Part shown: positions 1 through 10,298 of the stretch, piece after piece | How positions within the stretch are numbered: the stretch's first letter is position 1 | Layout of the letters: each line of letters opens with the position of its first letter | Program-made: the position numbers and the translations under genes | Notes under the pieces: model-generated | The model's database searches: none | Seen by the model: only the letters and a program-made list of their open reading frames with translations | Told to the model about the DNA's origin: nothing | NCBI RefSeq assembly: GCF_026262505.1 | Contig: NC_067208.1 | Location: forward strand, 3,419,962 to 3,483,961 | Source: Trichomonas vaginalis G3 | Lineage: Eukaryota > Parabasalia > Trichomonadida > Trichomonadidae | DNA: 64,000 nucleotides | Reading direction: 5' to 3'

Positions 1-35
1 AAGTTAGTTTCAAAGGAGTGACTTGTTCGTTTCCT

Positions 36-1960
36 TCAGGCTTCTCTAGCTGTTGTTGCTGAACTATTTCTTCCATGTCTGGTTGTATCTGAACTTCTTC
101 CTGTGGAGTTTTCTTGTACCTCATCTGCTGGCATTTCATATATTCCGAGACCGTTTTCAACAATTTCCCTATCTACGTCATCCGCATTCATAAGCTTTTG
201 TTCTTTCGTTCCGTCTCTATTTTTTACGCGTTTCATGACGAAAGTTGAATTGTCATTTAGCTCTGACATCAAATATCTCGGAGTAAATTCATCCATGTCA
301 TTTGGATGATATGCTATTAAATCATATCCCTTAGCGAGCTTGTATTTTCCAGGTTTGAGATTATATCCGTTTTGGTGCTGAGCCATAAAGCTAAATAGGT
401 TCGGGTCAGTATTTCCCTCCTTGAACTTTCCAATAGCTTCTTTATATCTGTCACTAAAGTCAACAGTATCTGGGAAACCACACTCTTCTTTAAGCATTTT
501 TAAGAATTCTTGGTTTCCTTGTTCTCTACTTCTTTTATGTCCTTGCTCTGTTTGTGGTTGTTGTTGTGCAGGGTTTTGAACTGTTGGTTGCTGTGCTGGT
601 TGTTGTGGTTGTTGTGGTGCAGTGTTTTGAACTGTTGGTTGTGGTGCAGTGTTTTGAACTGTTGGTTGTTGTGCTGGTTGTTGTTGTTGTTGTGTTGGTT
701 GTTGTGCATGCCTGTGTCTGTGTCCATGTGACGATGTAAATGTTTTAGGTAGTCCTGGTGCAGGTGCTTCTCTTGGAGGGTTTGGTGGTATATAAGTTCC
801 ACCAGCTGGCACATATGTTCCATCTGCAGCGTAATGTCCTACCTGACTTTTCGTTCTTAAGAAAGCATTTACTAGGTCTGTTTTGGTCTGTTGTAACTCT
901 TTTTCTTGACTTTTCACAACAGTTGCTCTAACGGCGTCATAGGCACTTTGAACTGCCTGTCTCGTTGCTGCATCTGTTATTTTCGTCATATTTTGTGCTA
1001 CTTCTTTTAACTCTTTGTCGAAACCTTCAGACTTCAGTTTCTTTCCAGATGAGAAGTCGTTCACTTGTTTCACCTTACTATGAAGAGCTTCGAAGGCGTT
1101 CTTAAAGTCAGCATTTGTTAAAGTTTCATTTGAACTGTCTTCATCCGCTTGTATTTTTGTCCTTATTGACCCTATAAGTTGGGCTGCTTTAGCGTTGGCT
1201 TGGGCATCTAACCAGTCATTGTTAGCTTTTATATATTCTGCGCTTTTCATTGCCTTTTGCATAGCCGCGTCGTTATTTTTACTTTCTTGTGCTAAGTTTT
1301 CATACTGTACGGTTTGGTTTTGCAACTGTAAAAGTTTTTCTGCCTTTACATTTGCTTCAACTTCCTTTTTTATACTCATCGCTATCCATATATGTCTTCA
1401 GGGCTTTTTGTTTTTATCTCTTCACTTTCAGTACTTTATATCGAGTAGTATGGTTTTCAAATTTATGACATCTTGTTCCATTTTTGCTACTTCTGTTGCT
1501 TTTTCTGACACTTTTTTCGCATATTCCTCTGTACTTAGTTCTTTCAGTTGTTCTTCTTTCTTCTTTTTCTCTACGTTTAACTCATTGATTTCTTTGTGTG
1601 TCTGTCATATTCTAGTTTCTTTTCGTTTTCACCTATTTGCTTCTGTATGTCTATGTTTGACTTTTTGACATCTGCTATTGATTTTTGAGTGAACTCAAAT
1701 TCATTTGACTTTGAGGGTTATAGGCTGTTCCGTCTGCAGCTCCACCATAGCCTGCCATTTTCGCTAAAAGTGCCGCTCTTAAACCTCCACTCTGTGCACC
1801 AACAACTCGGTTTAAAAGCATAGGATTGCTTGACATTTGTTGCAACATAGTGGGGTCATTCAGCATTTGTTGTTGCAACTGTTGTTGTGGTGTCAGTCTT
1901 ACTATTGGATGTTTCAATGCTCCTTCCTCTTAGTATATTCTTACGTAGCTTACGTGGCAT
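36..1960 (-). pseudogene. Viral core-like coiled-coil, Q-rich protein, frame-broken
   Basis: First gene of virus-like element 1, read right to left from an ATG at 1960. The N-terminus is strongly basic (MPRKLRKN), followed by a Gln-rich stretch and a short Gly/Ala-rich apolar segment (GGLRAALLAKMAGYGG). A long Lys/Glu/Ala-rich coiled-coil region follows, uninterrupted as a 447-residue frame at 36-1379. The next part is a Pro/Gln tract with TVQN repeats, then a compact C-terminal region. Frames change near 1900, between 1380 and 1675, and near 110 before the window edge. The basic plus apolar N-terminus recalls small DNA-condensing or membrane-active virion proteins of adenovirus-like viruses, but this is a resemblance of composition only. 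The homologue at 30112-31919 lacks the Pro/Gln part. Confidence 0.6.
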
Positions 1961-1984
1961 TTTAAGTGAAGTTAAAAGCGGTTT

Positions 1985-3300
1985 TCGACAGATGTTTATA
2001 TGACACTTTCTACCCTCTTGAATTTCATGAACTTTCTTGTCAATTTTTTGTTGAGACTTCTTCGTAAAGACTTGTAAAGACTTTCTCATGAACTTTCTTG
2101 TCAATTTCTTGTCAATGTTTTGTAAAGTTCTTCATCGTAAAGACTTTGTAAAGGACCCAAAATATATTTTTAGGGTAGATGGTTGATCTAACCTGTTTTC
2201 TAACCTTTTTCTACCCTCGTGAATTTTCATGAACTTTCTTGTTATGTTTTGTAAAGTTCTTCATCGTAAAGACTTTCTCATGAACTTTCTTGTCTATGTT
2301 TTTAAAGTTCTTCATCGTAAAGACTTCTCATGAACTTTCTTGTCTATGTTTTGTAAAGTTCTTCATCGTAAAGACTTTGTAAAGACTTTCTCATGAACTT
2401 TCTTGTCTATGTTTTGTAAAGTTCTTCATCGTAAAGACTTTGTTGAGAAAGTTCATGAAATTCAAGAGGGTAGAAATGAGGTTAGAAAACAGGTTAGATC
2501 TAACCATCTACCCTAAAATATATTTTTGCCTGATTTACACTCATTGACGATGAAGTTTTGTAATGTTCTTCATCGTAAAGACTTTGTTGAGACTTCCTCA
2601 TGAACTTTCTTGTCTATGTTTTTAAAGTTCTTCATCGTAAAGACTTTGTTGAGACTTCCTCATGAACTTTCTTGTCTATGTTTTGTAAAGTTCTTCATCG
2701 TAAAGATCTTTTGAGACTTCCTCATGAACTTTCTTGTCTATGTTTTGTAAAGTTCTTCATCGTAAAGACTTTGTCAAGAACTTTCTTGTCTATGTTTTGT
2801 AAAGACTTCTTCATCGTAAAGACTTTGTCAAGAACTTTCTTGTCTATGTTTTGTAAAGACTTCTTCGTAAAGACTTTGTCAAGAACTTTCTTGTCTATGT
2901 TTTGTAAAGACTTCTTCATCGTAAAGACTTTGTCAAGAACTTTCTTGTCTATGTTTTGTAAAGACTTCTTCGTAAAGACTTTGTAAAGACTTTCTCATGA
3001 ACTTTCTTGTCTATGTTTTGTAAAGACTTTGTAAAGACTTTGTTGAGAGTTCATCGTAAAGACTTTGTAAAGACTTCTTCGTAAAGACTTTGTAAAGACT
3101 TCTTCGTAAAGACTTTGTAAAGACTTTCTCATGAACTTTCTTGTCTATGTTTTGTAAAGTTCTTCTTCGTAAAGACTTTGTTGAGAGTTCATCGTAAAGA
3201 CTTTGTAAAGTTCTTCTTCGTAAAGACTTTGTTGAGAGTTCCTCATGAACTTTCTTGTCTATGTTTTGTAAAGTTCTTCTTCGTAAAGACTTTCATTTTA
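1985..3300. repeat. Subterminal minisatellite of viral element 1
   Basis: Irregular tandem repeats built from a few words: CTCATGAACTTTCTTGTC, TATGTTTTGTAAAG, TTCTTCATCGTAAAGACTTTG. Higher-order units are about 50-60 bp and vary by deletion of words. Short frames across it on both strands are periodic by-products and are not genes. The second element does not carry this repeat at the equivalent place. Confidence 0.85.
2152..2530. repeat. About 80-bp inverted repeat inside the minisatellite
   Basis: The left arm (about 2155-2240) holds AAATATATTTTTAGGGTAGA and continues through TCTAACCTGTTTTCTAACC to CATGAAC. The right arm (about 2445-2530) is its reverse complement with a few differences. 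The loop of about 200 bp is minisatellite. It could fold as a long cruciform or double-stranded transcript. Confidence 0.7.
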
Positions 3301-3314
3301 TACTAAACATCAAC

Positions 3315-3347
3315 GGGGCTAGAAGGCACGAAGTGCCTGGAAGCCCC
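3315..3347. repeat. Terminal hairpin of viral element 1
   Basis: GGGGCT-AGA-AGGCAC-GAA-GTGCCT-GGA-AGCCCC: two perfect 6-bp stems separated by a 3/3 internal loop and closed by a 3-nt loop. It lies 6 bp inside the homopolymer tract at 3354-3394. The same motif, with small changes, occurs twice at the left end of the second element. Confidence 0.85.
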
Positions 3348-3351
3348 ACTA

Positions 3352-3353
<2 letters not shown>

Positions 3354-3394
<41 letters not shown>
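3354..3394. repeat. T41 homopolymer at the element boundary
   Basis: Forty-one consecutive T residues directly outside the terminal hairpin. The second element begins with the complementary arrangement, A22 at 29749-29770 directly before the hairpin motif. The homopolymer is therefore either part of the element terminus or a preferred insertion target. Its true length is uncertain because homopolymers are error-prone in sequencing. Confidence 0.8.
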
Positions 3395-3395
<1 letters not shown>

Positions 3396-4420
3396 GTAAC
3401 ATCTCAATATATTCATTTGTGGCAAATAAAAAGATTATGAAATTTATTATGAATATTACACAAAAAAAAGAGGTAATAGCAAGATGAAAATAGATATATT
3501 ATCATGTTTGTCTAATTCGTCTATACATTGTATATAATCGAAATTTATTTTGTAACTCACGTATTTTCAAGCTCGCATTTGAAGGATAGCATACTTTCTT
3601 GTATTGATTTGATTTGAAATTCATTGCACCTCGGAAAATCAAAGTTCGCCGTAGCGAATTGTTAAATTAAATTTATTGTGAACCAAAAAATTTAATTAAT
3701 GGTTTGGTTTGCAATCTTATCATGATGCATTATTTCTCGCCTGATCCTTCGGTGTATATCAAAAGAAAATTTTTTATTTGAATAGAATAAGGATAAAAAT
3801 CATCGATAATTAGTCATTAAACTCTTGTGTTTTTGCTTACATCAATAATGAATTCAATTTGTTATATACTGCTGAATCAGAATTGTATTTTTGAAATTAT
3901 GCCGTATTCGAAATAGTTGAAAAATCTACTCTATTTTATGATAATATTTAAAGCATAGACAAGATATTCCGGTTTTTAAAGTTTGATACTCTCTAATTTG
4001 GTTTGGCATGAAAAATTATCAAAGATAATGAGACGGAAGTTGATTTTTTATTTCTTTTTTAATTAAATTACTAGCCAAATGTGTGAGTACTTCTTTTTTG
4101 AAGAGAATTTCTTGTCTTATTAGTTTGCAAATATATTTGATGAAATTTCAATTAAAAAATGCATTTTATCTGAAATTTGTAAATAAATCAATGTCTTATA
4201 AGATAGTTTTGCAATGGTGCATATGCCTATGGATTTATATGCTTCCCATATAAGGGAAAAAGTGCTCGCTCGCGCTCACTCGCTATAATTTAGAGGAATT
4301 GAGAGGAAAATAATCGCTATCATCTCGTGTTCGCGTTCGCTCGCGCTCGCATTGGGGGAAACACCAGTATTCCCCATTATTCGAGAAAAAATTTAAAGAT
4401 GCTATTTTATTGTTATATTA
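3395..4420. other. AT-rich spacer without recognisable gene
   Basis: No convincing reading frame on either strand. A small GC-rich island with repeated GCTCGC words lies at about 4262-4350 and may be the remnant of a repeat; similar GCGAGCGCGA words flank the transposon at 6024. Nothing else is visible. Confidence 0.6.
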
Positions 4421-4428
4421 AATAGAGT

Positions 4429-5867
4429 AGGGATGCGACGGTTTTACGCCATGACCGTTTAAAAATAGAATAATACGCCATTTTTGGGGCCGAATGGCGG
4501 CTACTTCGTACCCGCTATTCGGCCGAATAACAAAACAATACAAAATTATCGCCGTCCTTTTTTTTCCTTTCTTTCTTTCTCTTTTTTTTTCTCTCTCTCT
4601 TTCTTTTCTCTTTCCTCTTTTTACTCCTCTTTCTCTTTTCATCATTAAACGTAGAAAGATATATTAATATTATTTTAAAATTAAAAAAAAAGAAAGAAAG
4701 TATAATAAGTAATTATTTATTTATCGATATATATATGTAAAGTGATAATCTGAGGATAATCTGAGGAGGAGTCTGAGGATTAGACCGAGGAGTAGTCTGA
4801 GGAGTTTGAGGATAATCTGAGTAGTCTGAGGATAATCTGAGGAGGAGTCTGAGGATTAGACCGAGGAGTAGTTTGAGTAGTCTGAGGATAATCTGAGGAG
4901 GAGTCTGAGGATTAGACCGAGGAGTAGTCTGAGGAGTTTGAGGATAATCTGAGGATAATCTGAGGAGTTTGAGGATAATCTGAGCATAATCTGAGGAGGA
5001 GTCTGAGGATTAGACTGAGGAGTTTGAGGAGTAGTCTGAGGATAATCTGAGCATAATCTGAGGAGGAGTCTGAGGATTAGACTGAGGAGTAGTTTGAGGA
5101 TAATCTGAGGAGGAGTCTGCGGATAATCTGAGGAGTAGTTTCAGGAGTAGTCTGAGGACTAGTCTCAGGACTAGTTTGATGAGGAGGACTCTAAGGAGTA
5201 GTCTGAAGAGTAGTCTCAGGAGGAAGATCTGAGGAGGAGTCTTATGAGGAAGATCTGAGGAGTAGTCTGATGAGGAGGGGTCTAAGGAGTAGTCTGAGGA
5301 TGATGAGTAATCTGATAAGGAGTAGTCTGAGGATGATCTGAGGATAACCTGATGACTAGTCTAGGAGTGGTCTAATAAAAATGTAAAATATTTTCAAAGA
5401 AAAATTCTATGAATTTTATATTTTAATTCTTAGCATTATACTGAATAAAATAAACATAAATATCAAAATTTGAAAATTGAACAGCCAAAAAATTGATAAT
5501 CCACATTCAATATTTTGTAAGTGACGTACTTTTTGAATACTCGCCATACGCCTTGGAGTTCTCAATTTTGAATTCGCCTTTATTTGGGCGACCTCAGAAA
5601 AAATACGCCATTAAGAAAATATTGTATGAGATTTTAAATTTGAACACGCTCTACCTTAAGGAATTAAATTTATTAAGATATATTTATATATAATAACGAT
5701 TACTTAAAAAAAGTATTTCATCGCTTATGTAAGTTTCAAAAAAAATCACGAATAAAAAAATCAAGATTAAAATTTTATTTTTAATTTTTGAATTTCTCAA
5801 ATGGCGAAATTTTTGGGCGAACAAAAAAATGTACGCCCGGTCAAATGGCGTGTTTAACGCATCCCTA
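4429..5867. mobile_element. Non-autonomous hAT-like DNA transposon A (complete)
   Basis: The ends are inverted: TAGGGATGCG at 4429 and CGCATCCCTA ending at 5867. Further inside, related GCCAT...GACCG blocks extend the inverted repeat. The element is flanked by an exact 8-bp direct repeat AAATAGAG at 4421-4428 and 5868-5875. TIRs starting TAGGG plus an 8-bp target duplication fit the hAT superfamily. There is no transposase frame. The interior is mostly the TCTGAGGA minisatellite (4741-5370). A second copy at 40788-41930 lacks the first 295 bp. Confidence 0.8.
4741..5370. repeat. TCTGAGGA-type minisatellite
   Basis: Degenerate tandem array of 9-12 bp words (GATAATCTGAGGA, GGAGTAGTCTGA, GGATTAGACCGA) with higher-order units of about 60-110 bp. 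It is strongly purine-biased on the plus strand. The copy at 40800-41436 is essentially identical in length and sequence, so the array was copied recently and shows no slippage between copies. Confidence 0.85.
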
Positions 5868-7496
5868 AAATAGAGTATGTATAATTGATGATATTATATC
5901 GATAAAGTCCTCTTTGTTTTTAATATTTTTTCTTTCAAAAAAAATTCAAATTTATAATTTTTTTCATAGAAAATTTATTATTTTTACTTTAACTCTCTAT
6001 CGTTGCGAGCGCGAAACGCGCGATAGGGTTGTACAAACTGGCACGCCTGCTGGCACACCTTTTTTGGCCAGCTGGCACGATTTTTTTAAAAAACACATTA
6101 AAAAAGTCACTTTTTGCCCCATCTAATGAGATTTTTTTTTACAATTTTTTCCCCTTATTTTTCAATTTAGATATGATTTTAAGCTCTCCAAATTGAAGTT
6201 TACCTGATGTTTCTTATTTTTATGATAATAAAATGTTGCAAAGTTGAGTTTGGATTCAATAAATTTAAGAAAATTTTATTTTACAATGAAATTATAAGAA
6301 AGGATGTTTTTATCCTATGTCAAAGAGAATACATTTGTAGATCCCGACTTTTGACATGGTTGAAATTCCAAAAAAAAATTCAAAATTTAAAAAAAAAATT
6401 AAAAAATATAAATTTCATGTTAAAAAATGATTTTTGAAATTTTTTTTGGAAAAATAGAATTATAGATCCGTATTTTTCCCAAGTGAGCGGGTTACTCCAA
6501 TCCCAGCCCTATCGTCCTCCAGTGTCAGTTTTCAATATAAAATCCAAATTTTTTTTGAAATAAAAATTTCGAGAAATTTTCTAATTTTTTTCTTTAATTT
6601 CAATAATTCAAAATAAATTTGGGAGTAAAAAGACACTATTTAATGAAATTCATATGAGTGAATGTAGATAAATACTCTCAAAACATACAATTTATCTATT
6701 TTTTTCTTTATATTATCAATAATTAGTGATAATTTTTTTGAATCAGATTTTTTTTTTCATTAAAAACATAACATATACACAACAATGATGCACAACATAC
6801 GTATCTACACATCAAAAATATAAAGCTTGTTTTGGTCTGGGCATCCCAACCCAAAATTCTTAAAAAATTGAATAAAATTGAATACTTGGGGCTGGGATAC
6901 CCATCCCAAAACCGAATTGAATTTTTTGAATTAAAGAATATATTTATGTATTTATAATATACATATGATGTCTATAAAAAATACTAAATTCTAAAAAAAA
7001 TTCAATTTATTCAAAACGTATACTAAGTGATCACTTCATTAGTAGGATCAGCAATCCTACTAAATGGTGAGAACGCCACTAACTCAAAAGGGAGTCCTTG
7101 GAGCTCTTGATCTCTTGTCAGTAGAGTTCATAATGAGGCATGGCATCTACTGATTAGAGATCAGAGCAATCCTACCTTACCTTCAGGAGCTACAAAGCTC
7201 CTAATCGTTACGAGAGGGGAGCCTTGGAGCTCCTGAAGCTCATCAGCAAGGCTATTTACCATTTGGGCCTCTTCTGATGAAAGATGCGAAACACGTCTAC
7301 GAACCAGGAGCTTCAAAGCTTCTAATCCTTACTAAAGGGAGCTTTGGAGCTCCTGAGTCTCCATCAACAGAGTCCCAGATGGTAAATGTCCTTTGCTGAT
7401 GAAAGATGCGAAACACATCTACGAACCAGGAGCTCCAAAGCTCCTAATCCTTACGAAAGGGAGTTTTGGAGCTCCTGAAACTCCTTTTACTATAAA

Positions 7497-7774
7497 ATAG
7501 GACAGTTTTCTTCTGAGGTTCTCATCAAATCTAAGACTTCAGAAGAAAGCTGTCCTATCAATGTATACTTACACTCTCATGGACTACAAGTGTACAATTT
7601 TAAGGCAGAGATTATCCGAGCCTCTCATCAAATGAGGACCTCGGATAATCTCTACCTTAAGTAGTCAAATAACTTTTCTCACTATTTAGGAACAAAAGAA
7701 CAAGAGTTGGAGTACTTTAAGGCAAGATTCTTCCGAAATCTCTCATCGAATGAGAGAATTCGGAAGACCTTGCC
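7497..7774. repeat. Three consecutive long hairpins in transposon B
   Basis: Hairpins at 7497-7559 (arms begin ATAGGACAG, end CTGTCCTAT), about 7600-7660 (TTAAGGCAGAGATTATCCGA with TCGGATAATCTCTACCTTAA) and about 7718-7774 (GGCAAGATTCTTCCGAA with TTCGGAAG...CCTTGCC). Stems are roughly 18-22 bp. Loops share the core CTCATC(A/G)AATGAG, clearest in the second and third. They recur at about 43559-43837 in the second copy. Confidence 0.75.
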
Positions 7775-8371
7775 AAATCCTTGAACGCCAATATCCTTGG
7801 AACTGAGCTAGAACCAGGGAGAAGTAGCATACTATAGAGCACGATGGTAATCTCGGAAATGCTTATATCGCCTCAAGCACAATATTTAAGAAGTCTAACT
7901 CATATAATACAAGAAGTCAGGCTGAATAGATATTGTGCATATGGTTTGCAGAACTCTCATGATATTTCAAATTCATGTTATCCTAAAAAGGTGACACTTT
8001 GGGTGTATCGTCCATCCAGGGATGCAAAAATCACATCACCTTGGATTATAAATAGAATGTCATATTTTTATGTTTTATTGCTATTTTACGAAATCAATAA
8101 AATATTTGTTAATTTGGCTGAGATTATAAATAAAATCTTTCTAAATCTTGCAATTGATTGCTAAAATCTGTTTTATGTATTAATTGGCATTGAGATTCGT
8201 TATAAAAGAATGCGAATTATTTTGTATGAGTAAACGTATTTTGTAAAATTTCAAATTCTCTTCTCTCATTACTTACCTTAGATCTCTCGGCTTTTAGCTC
8301 TCAGATTTCGCTCATAGAACTCAGGTTTTAGTTATGTACTCATAGATGTATCATTACTGCCGCAGATCTCT

Positions 8372-8750
8372 CATTACTACCTTACTAACCAGATCTTACT
8401 CTCATTACTACCTTACTAACCAAATCTTAACTCTCATTACTACTACTAACGATTTAACTCTCATTACTACTACTAACCAGATCTTAACTCTCATTACTAC
8501 CTTACTAACCAGATCTTAACTCTCATTACTACCTTACTAACCAGATCTTAACTCTCATTACTACCTTACTAACCAGATCTTAACTCTCATTACTACCTTA
8601 CTAAACCAGATCTTAACTCTCATTACTACCTTACTAACCAGATCTTAACTCTCATTACTACCTTACTAACCAGATCTTAACTCTCATTACTACCTTACTA
8701 ACCAGAATCTTAACTCTCATTACTACCTTACTAACCAGATCTTAACTCTC
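8372..8750. repeat. 32-bp tandem repeat, about 12 units
   Basis: The unit is CATTACTACCTTACTAACCA followed by GATCTTAACTCT. Units are adjacent with no spacers. Several units here have single-base gaps or additions, while the array at 44442-44826 is perfectly regular. Confidence 0.9.
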
Positions 8751-9069
8751 CGACCTCCACCCTTTCCACCGCCACGAGGCCCGATTTTTGGCCACTTTTT
8801 TGATTTTGGCCGCGTGCCAGCTCCTGGCAGGCGGCCGCAAAATTGTGCCAGTTTGTACAACCTAACGCGCGAACGTCAAAAGGTGCTCGGCGAGCGGGTC
8901 GCCATAATTATGGCTATCGTCGTGCATCTATAGGGGAAATAAGTTATAATACAAAATGATGCATTGTTGTATTCTATTAATCCGAAATTTTACAATTTAC
9001 AATATTTTCATAAAAAAAATTTAAAGCTTTCGAAATATTGATATTTTCTATTTTCATTCCAAGTAAAGA

Positions 9070-10126
9070 ATGATTGAAATGATGATTGAAGTGATAATAT
9101 ATTCGCTTAGAATAATTCATCATTCCGTATATTTCTCTCTATTTCTCACAAGGAATGGGAAGACTTCTTCGAATCATCAATCAAATAACAACATTCGAAA
9201 AGAAGCATCAAAAATTCGAATATAGTTCACCAAATAGTTATTACATTTCTTCTTTCTTTAGTTTGTGCAGTGCGTTTCACAGAAGGAACTGGCAAAAATC
9301 TCAAATTCCTCATTGAACAAGCTCATTTGACAAATGTATGCACAAGAGAAGAAGGTGGCTCTTTATATGTGATTGTTTAAAGGTGACTGTGTTCAAGACA
9401 GAATCTGCAGCTTTGGCTCCAACACGGTCAATCCAGGTGCATATTGCTATATTGAAGTTTCAGATGAATTTCCAAATAAGAATTATCTCCTTGATTCAAC
9501 CATTACTTCAAGTGGCCAAGAAAATCCAGATGAAAACGATAATATTGTGTTTGTCAGTGGGGAAATAAATATGAAATCAATCAATATTTCAAACTCAAAA
9601 CTTATTACGATATATTTACAATGTTGTATATAGTTCTAACTCAATGTAACGCTTTCAACATTTTCAAACAACACAACTACATTTGAAGATATTTATGAAA
9701 TATATGTTACAGCATTATCTGATTCACTTAAATTTAAAATTCTTTTTTGTAATTTCTTTGAAAATGAATGCAATTACTTTATTATCAGTTTTCATGATCT
9801 CTTTATCAATAATTGCAGTTTTAAAATAAAAATAATATTAATGAAAGATACTTTTCCACAGACTCCAAACAAATTATAGTTAAAGGATGTTATTTTGACA
9901 TCTCAGATCCTATTAAAATCGGAAACGTCATAATTACAGAAGAATTAGGTTCAATTTATCCAGAAAACTATCATTTGTCTTCAGTTTTATGTTTTGCAAA
10001 ACTAAAACTAGAATTTCCAGAAGAAAAAAAGGCAGAAACAGAAGAAAAGAAGAAATTAAAATTAACTTCAAAGAAAAAAATAAATTTAATATCTTCGTTT
10101 GTTTTGTTTTTATTTTTCCTAAATAA
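9070..10126 (+). pseudogene. Cys-containing beta-helix-like protein gene, copy 1, frame-broken
   Basis: Copy of the gene at 45147-46210 within the duplicated segment. The conserved blocks are all present (CSFGSNTVNPGAYCY, NYLLDSTITSSGQ, and the Lys/Glu-rich tail). At least four single-base differences break the frame, for example near 9345, 9545, 9605 and 9825. The two copies are otherwise almost identical, so the breaks may be assembly errors. Near the start this copy keeps AATAATTCAT where the other copy has one base fewer. Confidence 0.75.
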
Positions 10127-10298
10127 ATTTTGATATAAACAACATCTTCTAATCAACAATAAATTTTAACGAATTCATCCTTAAAGATGAATAATAAAAA
10201 CAATAACCAGGAATTTGTAAAATAAATAGATTTAGTGAAACCATAAATAAACAAAAGAATAAAATATATCAAAATAATAAAGAATAAAATAATAAAAA

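Larger units (their letters stand above)
1..3394 (-). mobile_element. Virus-like integrated element 1, partial, minus strand
   Basis: This is one end of an integrated virus-like element that continues beyond the left edge. It is recognised because its minus-strand gene (36-1960) is closely similar to the first gene of the fuller element at 29771-40786, which also carries capsid, helicase and packaging-ATPase genes. Outside the gene lie a minisatellite, an imperfect long inverted repeat, a hairpin and a T41 tract. The same terminal hairpin sequence marks the left end of the second element, so 3315-3394 is read as the true element end. No capsid or helicase part falls inside this window for this copy. 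Confidence 0.7.
6024..8864. mobile_element. Non-autonomous hAT-like DNA transposon B (copy 1)
   Basis: Terminal inverted repeats TAGGGTTGTACAAACTGGCA (6024) and its reverse complement (ending 8864, one C shorter than in copy 2). An exact 8-bp target duplication ACGCGCGA lies on each side. It is about 2.85 kb and has no transposase. The interior carries inverted AGGAGCT/AGCTCCT repeats (about 7080-7480), three long hairpins (7497-7774) and a 32-bp tandem array (8372-8750). A 106-codon frame at 7844-8164 is broken in the second copy and is not regarded as coding. Confidence 0.8.

Noticed and set aside
510-739. Leu/Val/Trp-rich frames opposite the Gln-rich viral tract
   Set aside because: These are antisense images of CAA/CAG-type repeats in the viral core-like gene.
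7844-8164. 106-codon frame in transposon B
   Set aside because: The same stretch is frame-broken in the second copy, and composition is not coding-like; no transposase features.
8372-8750. 32-bp repeat array suggestive of CRISPR
   Set aside because: Units are directly adjacent with no unique spacers, and the host is a eukaryote; it is a simple minisatellite.
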